The translations under genes and the position numbers were made by a program. This document shows, in pieces, positions 58,070-64,000 of a DNA stretch of 64,000 nucleotides. The DNA comes from Pleurostoma richardsiae (lineage: Eukaryota > Ascomycota > Sordariomycetes > Calosphaeriales > Pleurostomataceae). The notes under the pieces are model-generated. The model was not told the origin of the DNA. It ran no database searches and worked only from the letters and a program-made list of their open reading frames with translations. The stretch covers positions 186,001 through 250,000 of the forward strand of contig JANBVO010000010.1 in NCBI GenBank assembly GCA_030052745.1. Reading direction: 5' to 3'. How positions within the stretch are numbered: position 1 is the first letter of the stretch; the number at the start of each line of letters is the position of its first letter.

Positions 58070-59154
58070 ATGGCCAAGAAGATCATCACTGTTTTTGGAG
58101 CCACCGGCAACCAAGGCGCTAGCGTTGTAAACAAATTCCTCAACGATACAAAGGTCAGCCATGACTGGGCCATTCGTGGTGTCACTCGTGATGCCTCCTC
58201 CGACCGTGCTAAGGCGCTAGCTGCCAAAGGCGTCGAGGTCGTCACTGTAAGTGTCGGGACGCACATCAACCTTGAAATAGACGCAAGAGAATTCATATTA
58301 ATGGGATGCTTTTTCTAGGCGGATCTCAGTGACAAGGCAACGCTGGTCAAGGCCATGGAAGGCGCCTCGGCGGTATTCGCTATGACCAATTATTGGGAGA
58401 AGGCAGATATGGAGCTCGAGATCCAGCAGGGCAAGAACCTCGCCGATGCTGCTAAGGTAAGTCAGCATCCGCCCAGAGAGCAGTCCGTCCAGATCAAACG
58501 ACATAGAAGCAAGCGACTAATTCATCACAGGACGCCGGTGTCGATCACTACATCTGGAGCTCCCTCCCCAACGTCAGCAAATTGACTAAGGGGGTCTTGC
58601 CCAACGTCTATCACTTCGACTCTAAGGCGCAGGTTGAGGAATACGTCCGTACCCTCAATATCCCGGCGTCTTTCTTCCTACCTGGATTTTTCATGAGCAA
58701 TTTCCCAGGCGGCATGCTGCATTCCGAAAACGACAACTGGATCCTGCGCTTCCCCTTTGGCGCGGATAAGCCCATCCCACTTTTTGACGCCGTGGCGGAT
58801 GCGGGCAAGTTCATAAAGGCAATGGTGCTGCACCGTGACCAAGTGCTTGGCAAGCAGATCCTTGGAGCGACTGACTACACGACTCCCGCGCAGATCATCG
58901 AGGTGTTCAAGAAACTGTTCCCGGAGGCTGGGAAGACCGCGAGCTTTGAAGAGGTCACGCTTGAAGAGTATAAGAAGAGCGTCCCGGGACCCGAGTTTAT
59001 TCAGCAGGAGTTGCTTGAGAATATGAGACTTGTCGGGGAGTTTGGGTACTATGGAGGCGCGGGGCTCGAAGAGAGCCATGCGATCTTGGACGATGAGCTG
59101 ACGACATGGGAGGAGCACGCGAAGAATGCCAAGGCTTTTGCTGGGCTGAAATAG
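58070..59154 (+). CDS. NmrA-like NAD(P)-binding protein
   Basis: Atypical SDR related to the nitrogen-metabolite repressor NmrA and to isoflavone-reductase-like proteins; binds NAD(P) and may sense redox state or reduce a substrate. Exons 58070-58246, 58318 or 58319-58456 and 58531-59154 give 312 aa. The N-terminus MAKKIITVFGATGNQGASVV holds the GxxGxxG motif (GATGNQG). VTRD after strand 2 suggests NADP preference. SSLPNVSK and FFLPGFFMSNFPGG are characteristic of the HSCARG/NmrA group. The usual SDR YxxxK catalytic pair is absent, as expected. It is followed on the same strand by a second, shorter NmrA-like gene. Confidence 0.93.
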
Positions 59155-59850
59155 GGGTTTAATGAAATTCTTCGTCTGACAATTCTAGGGGCTATACCCT
59201 GAGCGAAAGTTGTCTACCCTTTCCTGACTTGGACGAAGCCTGGGATCTCTCGTAGATACCTTTAAAGATCCCTTTATAATAACCGCCTGAAATAAAACTT
59301 GCTAGGCTTTTTTGGCGCTATTAGAGACGTAAGTTGGAAGTACTATCGGTTCACTCTTTGCGACGGTATGTCCCATATGATGATACCTAAGTCAGAACTG
59401 GTTCGCTCTCTTTGATTGAACCAAACCAGCCACGCTGGAATGTCACTGATATTGTCTTGACAGGTCGATGGAGGCACGAGAGCTCCATGGGCCGACGACA
59501 TCCGCTGGGAGACACGTTCGAATGCATCCAGGATACCCCAAACTCATTTTCGGCTACGTAGTGTGGCGTTGATCTCAAAGGATCCGAAGGGCCGATTGAG
59601 TCGGACAACCTCTTGCCATTGGTTACGTGGATGCGCCAGACTTGGCTTTTCTGGACTACTTACACCAGCTTAGGTGCCATGTCGGACCCCGAAATACACC
59701 GAGGCGTGACATCGACACATGTATGACCAATATGTCCGGTCGCCGACGTCCGAGCCTGGTTGTATATATTGTCGAGAAACTGATAGCCAGGAACTCCAAA
59801 AGTTTCGAACACTAATACCTGCCCATTATCTATACCATTCACTTCCGAGA
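59155..59850. other. Intergenic, 0.7 kb
   Basis: Between the two NmrA-like genes, both read rightward. AT-richer just after the first gene (59270-59300). No gene. Confidence 0.5.
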
Positions 59851-60894
59851 ATGCCTTTCACCGTTGGCGTTGCCGGTATCACCGGTAAATTTGCGCGCAA
59901 TGTTGTCGCCAATTTGTTGATACGTCCCGACGTTCACATTCGCGGCTTCTGCCGGGATCCGACCAAATTGCCAGATTCAATTCAGTCTTCACCCCGTGTC
60001 CACCTTACCAAGGGAGAATCTACTGACACTGATGCGCTGCGTTCTTTTGCCAAGACCTCTGACGTTGTCATCTGCTGTTATCTTGGTGACGCCAAACTTA
60101 TGACGGAGGGACAGAAGCTTCTGGTAGATGCTTGCGAAGCAGAAGGCGTGCGTCGGTATCTAGCCAGTGACTACAGCCTTGACTATACTAAGCTTGAGTA
60201 CGGTCAACTCCCTGCCAAGGACCCGATGAAGCATGTCAAAGACTATCTGGACAAGAAGAAGGTCCAGGGTGTCCACGTCCTCATCGGTGCTTTCATGGAA
60301 ACATTTTGGAGCCCCTACTTTGGAGTTTGGGACTCAGAGGCGACGACTCTCTCTTATTGGGGCACTGGAGATGAAATCTGGGAATCAACTACTTATGGAA
60401 ACGCGGCCGAGTTCGTCGCCGCTGTGGCTCTAGATGAGGACGCTGTTGGGATACAAAATTGTAAGCCACTTACATATCGAGTTTCGAACAGCATAATCTG
60501 ACTTTTACTAGTCCTCGGCGACAGGAAGAGTATTCACCAGATAGCTGACATCTTCGCGGGCGTCTACGGCAAAAAGCCTAGTTTGAAGAATCTTGGATCC
60601 CTGGATGATTTGAACAAAACGATTTTGGAAAGGCGGAAAAAAGATCCTCAGAACATCTTCAGCTACCTCGCACTGTAAGTATCCCTTCTGTCTCCCGATA
60701 AAACAGTGCCGTAACTAACCAATGAGAACAGATCCTATCAATACTATTGCCTCATCGGGCAGACGTACCTTGAGATTGACCCTGACCGTCCTCGGTATCC
60801 TGAGATCAAACCAGTTACATTTGAGGATTTTATGAGGAGTCATTCTATTGAGGAACTATCTGGCGCCTCGCAAGCTGTTGCCTCAACAATATAG
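59851..60894 (+). CDS. NmrA/isoflavone-reductase-like protein
   Basis: NAD(P)-binding atypical SDR. Exons 59851-60460, 60512-60674 and 60732-60894 (introns 51 and 57 bases) give 311 aa. The N-terminus MPFTVGVAGITGKFARNVVANL holds a GxxGxxA/G-type motif (GITGKFA). CRDP follows strand 2. VVICCYLGDAKLMTEGQKLL and RYLASDYSLDYTKLEYG match the isoflavone-reductase-like group, where the Lys of the SDYSLDYTK segment is a possible catalytic residue. The C-terminal YLEIDPDRPRYPEIKPVTFEDFM is the substrate-domain tail. It differs clearly from the NmrA-like protein at 58.1 kb, so this is not a recent tandem duplicate. Substrate unknown. Confidence 0.9.
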
Positions 60895-61955
60895 TGCATC
60901 AGCGCAAAGTTGCTTGGATGACTTGAAAGTTACCCTTGCACACCGCGAGTTCATAGAGCTGGCCTTGAAGAAACGGAACCCGATATCTATTCTCAGATAC
61001 ATGCATTCTACTGTTCCATACTGAGTCCCAATTAGCAGCCTTGCAATGTCACTGTAATTTGCGGCAGACATGAAGCACGTCAAGACCTTGTGTGTCATCC
61101 GAGGGAGTCATCACTTTGCTCTGGGCGACCCCGAGATCAGTTGGTCTTGTGGACTCCCCCTGTACAATACCGTATTTCCTGCCTAAGATATGGTAAATTT
61201 TCCGCCTGGGAGATCCTGTGACAATAAAAGTCGGCGACCAGTGCGTTAAGTTCTAGTAACGACGTCGCGTCCCCGTTGACGCTAAAATACGGAGCCATTC
61301 TCCTGCAAGTCAGTCGAGAGCCATTGTCCATACACTCAAAAGACGTCTTAGAATGGCCGTCGCTCTACATCGGCTTTGAGCTCTGGAATATGGTATGGTC
61401 GCAGAAGCACGGGACGATACAGCGAAGTGGCATCCTTTGTGGCTCGGGGCCTTCGAAAACTTTCTAGCATCTATGCGGGGAAACTGCGCTCAATGGTCAA
61501 TTGACTGGATTCTTGCATAGGCACGGTGGTGCTTAACCTCCGAGTCTGGACATGCCGAGCGTGTCTGTGATATCATCCGGGGTGGACCATCGTTTGCTCC
61601 CCGACCCCATCGCGGAGCTAAGACTCATTTCCCATTGGACTGGCTGACAGCATCTTCATAAAGCATCCCCAACAACAACCAATCATTGCGAGTAGTGTCT
61701 CCGCGACCCTAAAGGCAATCCGACGTGAACATGATATCTAGACGTAAAGCCGTCATGAAGGTGTATGGCCACGTCATGCGTGGAGGGCAGGTTCCCGAAG
61801 ACGCCGGTGTTGAACTGATGATAGTTCGGAAAGTGTACTTGTATAAAGAACACGCAAAGCACCCAATATGCACTCTCACCACTCGGGTTGCTGAACAACA
61901 TCAAACACTGTTTCAAGTCCCATACGAACTTCAAACCAATTCTATTCCAACCAAG
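60895..61955. other. Intergenic, 1.1 kb
   Basis: Upstream region of the decarboxylase-like gene. The decarboxylase frame is open from 61725 (with an ATG at 61728), but that stretch does not resemble the family. Nothing else recognised. Confidence 0.5.
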
Positions 61956-63020
61956 ATGCTTGGCAAGATTGCTCTGGAGGAGGCCTATGAGGTCGCCGGC
62001 ATGGAGGCCAAGTCTAAGCGAGAGGCCGCTCTTTACATCAACCCGTCTGACCGCGAGCGATACATGCGTCAGATCAGCGACATCAATGATGAGCGTGTCC
62101 GCCTCTCTGACGCTCACGGTATTGGCTATACCATCGTGTCCTTGACAGTACCGGGGATCCAGGGTATCAGCGACCCGAAGGAGGCCGAGCGCCGTGCCAC
62201 CGAGACCAACAACTGGGTCTACGGCCAGATCAAAGGCCGCCCCGACAAGCTGGGGGCCTTCGCCACTCTTTCCATGCACGATCCCGTTCAGGCGGGCAGG
62301 GAACTGACTCGATGCGTCAAGGAACTGGGTTTCCATGGCGCGTTGCTGAATGACTTCCAACATGCTGGCCACAACGGAGAGACCTACAAGTTTTACGACC
62401 AGCCTGAGTACGACGCCTTCTGGCGTGTGGTCATAGAGCTCGACGTCCCTGTCTATATCCACCCCGCCGCACCGGCTGATGTGATCTATGACAAGCTGTA
62501 CGCTCAGCGGAAGTTCCTCATCGGTCCGCCCCTCTCCTTCGCCAACGGCGTCAACCTCCACCTGATGGGGATGATCACCAACGGAGTCTTTGATCGCTTC
62601 CCGAAGCTCAAGATCATTGTCGGACACCTCGGCGAGCACCTGCCCTTTGATTTCTGGCGCATCAATCACTGGCTCGAGGACGTCAAGAAGCCCATCGCCC
62701 AGGAAGAGGGCTTCGCCGCCATGTGCAAGAAGACCATATACGACTACTTCAAGCAGAATATCTGGGTGACGACGAGTGGGCACTTCTCCACGGCGACGCT
62801 GAAGTACGTGGTCGACGAGATCGGAGCCGACCGCATTCTGTTCAGCGTGGACTACCCGTACGAGACGATCGAGAACTGCTCCGCCTGGTGGGACGGGCAG
62901 GCTGAGGCCGTCAAGGAAGCCGTGGGCGGCGTGGAGAACTACCGAAAGATCGGGCGCGACAATGCGAAGGCGCTCCTGAAGCTCGGAAAGTTCTCCAACT
63001 CGGATGCCCCAGTTGCTTAG
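61956..63020 (+). CDS. Amidohydrolase-2 decarboxylase, 2,3-dihydroxybenzoate/salicylate decarboxylase-like
   Basis: Metal-dependent non-oxidative decarboxylase of the amidohydrolase superfamily, turning dihydroxybenzoate- or salicylate-type acids into catechol or phenol; cytosolic. The intronless frame of 354 aa starts MLGKIALEEAY, where Glu8 takes the place of the usual HxH. Other likely metal or catalytic residues are His169 (VYIHPAAP), His224 (IVGHLGEHLPF) and Asp299 (FSVDYPYE). TTSGHFS and NWVYGQIKGRPDKLGAFATL are family blocks. Length is normal. A longer start at 61728 is possible but unlikely. It is convergent with a transcription-factor gene 94 bases away. The exact aromatic acid used cannot be told from sequence. 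Confidence 0.93.
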   Translation: MLGKIALEEAYEVAGMEAKSKREAALYINPSDRERYMRQISDINDERVRLSDAHGIGYTIVSLTVPGIQGISDPKEAERRATETNNWVYGQIKGRPDKLGAFATLSMHDPVQAGRELTRCVKELGFHGALLNDFQHAGHNGETYKFYDQPEYDAFWRVVIELDVPVYIHPAAPADVIYDKLYAQRKFLIGPPLSFANGVNLHLMGMITNGVFDRFPKLKIIVGHLGEHLPFDFWRINHWLEDVKKPIAQEEGFAAMCKKTIYDYFKQNIWVTTSGHFSTATLKYVVDEIGADRILFSVDYPYETIENCSAWWDGQAEAVKEAVGGVENYRKIGRDNAKALLKLGKFSNSDAPVA

Positions 63021-63114
63021 ATGTAGCTAGATAGCCCTTTAAGCTTAATGGACTAACATTTTCTTTTGAAAACGCGTTGTCGAGGATAGAAGGAGATAAT
63101 CGTCCAAGTGACAC

Positions 63115-63999
63115 CTAGAAGATGCCGAAGTGATTGAAATCTATTTCCTGGTTGTTAAACCATGTCTCATTGAACAGGTCAGAGGTGAACAACTCGTCGA
63201 AGGTCGGATCATCTGTAGTCATCCCTAGATCGAGGGACTGATAATCTGTTGAGTCAGCGGGCTCCTGCAGAGAGGACGCGTGAAATCTCTCTGAGACGGA
63301 CGGTTAGTTCTCTTCCGTGTCTTGAGAGAGTTACTTGACTCCGTATGTGTAGCGAACAAGACTCACCCGATCGACGTTCTCGGAAGGTCTCGACCGAGGA
63401 TCTAAACCCTTGCAGGGCCTGGATTCCCTTCGTCGCCGAGGGAAGCTGTATCTGGTAATATTCGAAGATCTGTAATCCCCGCTTCCAGGAATCTTTGGCA
63501 AGCCCCTGATCAAGGTCGACATGCAAATCTGGGCATAGGGTTGCAGCGACGAGCGTCGACGCCGCAGCAAAGGTAACTGAATGGGTCAGTGGATGTTAAT
63601 TCACATACAGGAAGAAGAAACAACATACACAATAGAACGTGCCAGGCAGAGTTCTGCCGCAAGCTCCCTAGCTTCTCATGTATCTCCTGGAGCAATGTGT
63701 GGGCCGTCTCCAAGCAAAGCTGATGGATAGACTGCCGAACACTGTCTCCAAGACAGAAGTTAGAGCTGGTTTTATAGGTCTTATCGTGCTCTTGACTTGA
63801 CATTGAATTCCTTCTCGTTTCGGCCAAAAGCGATGGCCGTAGGAGGAGAAGTCGAATCCAGAGAACCCTGGATATTGCTGTGAGCATAAGCCAAAGATAA
63901 CTTGGAGATAGACATCACAGACCTTGATTTGATAATATTAGCCTGCATCTGAAAACAGTTCGAAAGCTCTTCATCGAATGCAGAGAGGTCAGCTCTCAC
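63115..63999 (-). CDS. C-terminal part of a fungal MHR-domain transcription factor, 5' end beyond right edge
   Basis: Four exon pieces on the minus strand, 63999-63923 (partial), 63867-63629, 63576-63367 and 63245-63115, join in phase; introns of 55, 52 and 121 bases. The peptide NIIKSR-VLWIRLLLLRPSLLAETRR and VRQSIHQLCLETAHTLLQEIHE, then FTFAAASTLVAATLCP, is typical of the C-terminal half of the fungal middle-homology (Fungal_trans) domain of Zn2Cys6 factors. The tail ends NNQEIDFNHFGIF after an acidic, Phe/Asp-rich stretch suited to activation. The zinc cluster is expected off the right edge. Its tail-to-tail position with the decarboxylase suggests, but does not prove, that it controls that gene. 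Confidence 0.85.
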
Positions 64000-64000
64000 T

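Noticed and set aside
58070-60894. The two NmrA-like genes as a recent tandem duplication
   Set aside because: Their sequences, intron positions and nucleotide-binding motifs differ throughout; they belong to different subgroups.
61580-61640. Stretch faintly resembling a 5S rRNA segment
   Set aside because: Only a few words match; the rest of a 5S gene and its internal control region are absent.
61683-62783. 366-codon minus-strand frame
   Set aside because: Antisense shadow of the decarboxylase; no domain and composition mirrors the sense codons.

Overview
The window is nuclear DNA of a filamentous ascomycete (Pezizomycotina; probably Sordariomycetes, which is an inference). Genes are split by short GT-AG introns of about 48-195 bases, with CTRAC-type branch points 5-20 bases before the acceptor. 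The gene set is also fungal: a highly reducing PKS, GINS subunit Psf3, MnSOD, the GT4 trehalose phosphorylase (CCG-9 type), an OPT transporter, an ascomycete laccase with a DSGV tail, DUF1996 and MHR-type regulators. I found no tRNA, rRNA, CRISPR or recognisable mobile element.

Layout. 1-5584 (-): highly reducing PKS, running off the left edge. 5.6-12.1 kb: gene-poor. 12.1-13.4 (-): flavohaemoglobin. 15.3-16.0 (-): small secreted Val/Leu-rich protein. 18.0-18.7 (-) and 19.3-20.2 (+): PSF3 and mitochondrial MnSOD, divergent. 20.6-22.4 (-): 608-aa secreted protein of unknown function. 23.4-24.0 (+): NTF2/SnoaL-like protein. 24.0-28.1: long upstream region. 28.1-31.8 (+): trehalose phosphorylase/synthase. 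31.8-35.9: gene-poor. 35.9-39.0 (+): OPT transporter with a 9-base microexon. 39.7-41.5 (-): laccase with an in-frame TGA inside its last copper motif. 43.0-43.7 (+): small secreted protein. 44.6-46.0 (+): DUF1996 secreted protein. 46.4-49.1 (-): multi-zinc-finger regulator. 49.6-49.9 (+): weak small gene. 50.5-51.6 (-): SDR. 52.5-54.1 (+): fungal regulator-domain protein with a GC-AG intron. 54.8-55.8 (+): second SDR. 56.1-56.9 (-): DUF924. 58.1-59.2 and 59.9-60.9 (+): two NmrA-like proteins. 62.0-63.0 (+): 2,3-dihydroxybenzoate-decarboxylase-like amidohydrolase. 63.1-64.0 (-): C-terminus of an MHR transcription factor, off the right edge.

How they fit. The left edge is part of a polyketide locus. 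The centre is housekeeping and stress metabolism (NO and superoxide detoxification, trehalose, replication). The 39-46 kb stretch is rich in secreted proteins. The right third (50-64 kb) is accessory: two SDRs, two NmrA proteins, DUF924, an aromatic-acid decarboxylase and two regulators, possibly a loose aromatic-compound catabolic neighbourhood (inference). Most intron-bearing models below were built by hand from splice signals and reading-frame continuity; intron positions were checked for phase, not against transcripts.
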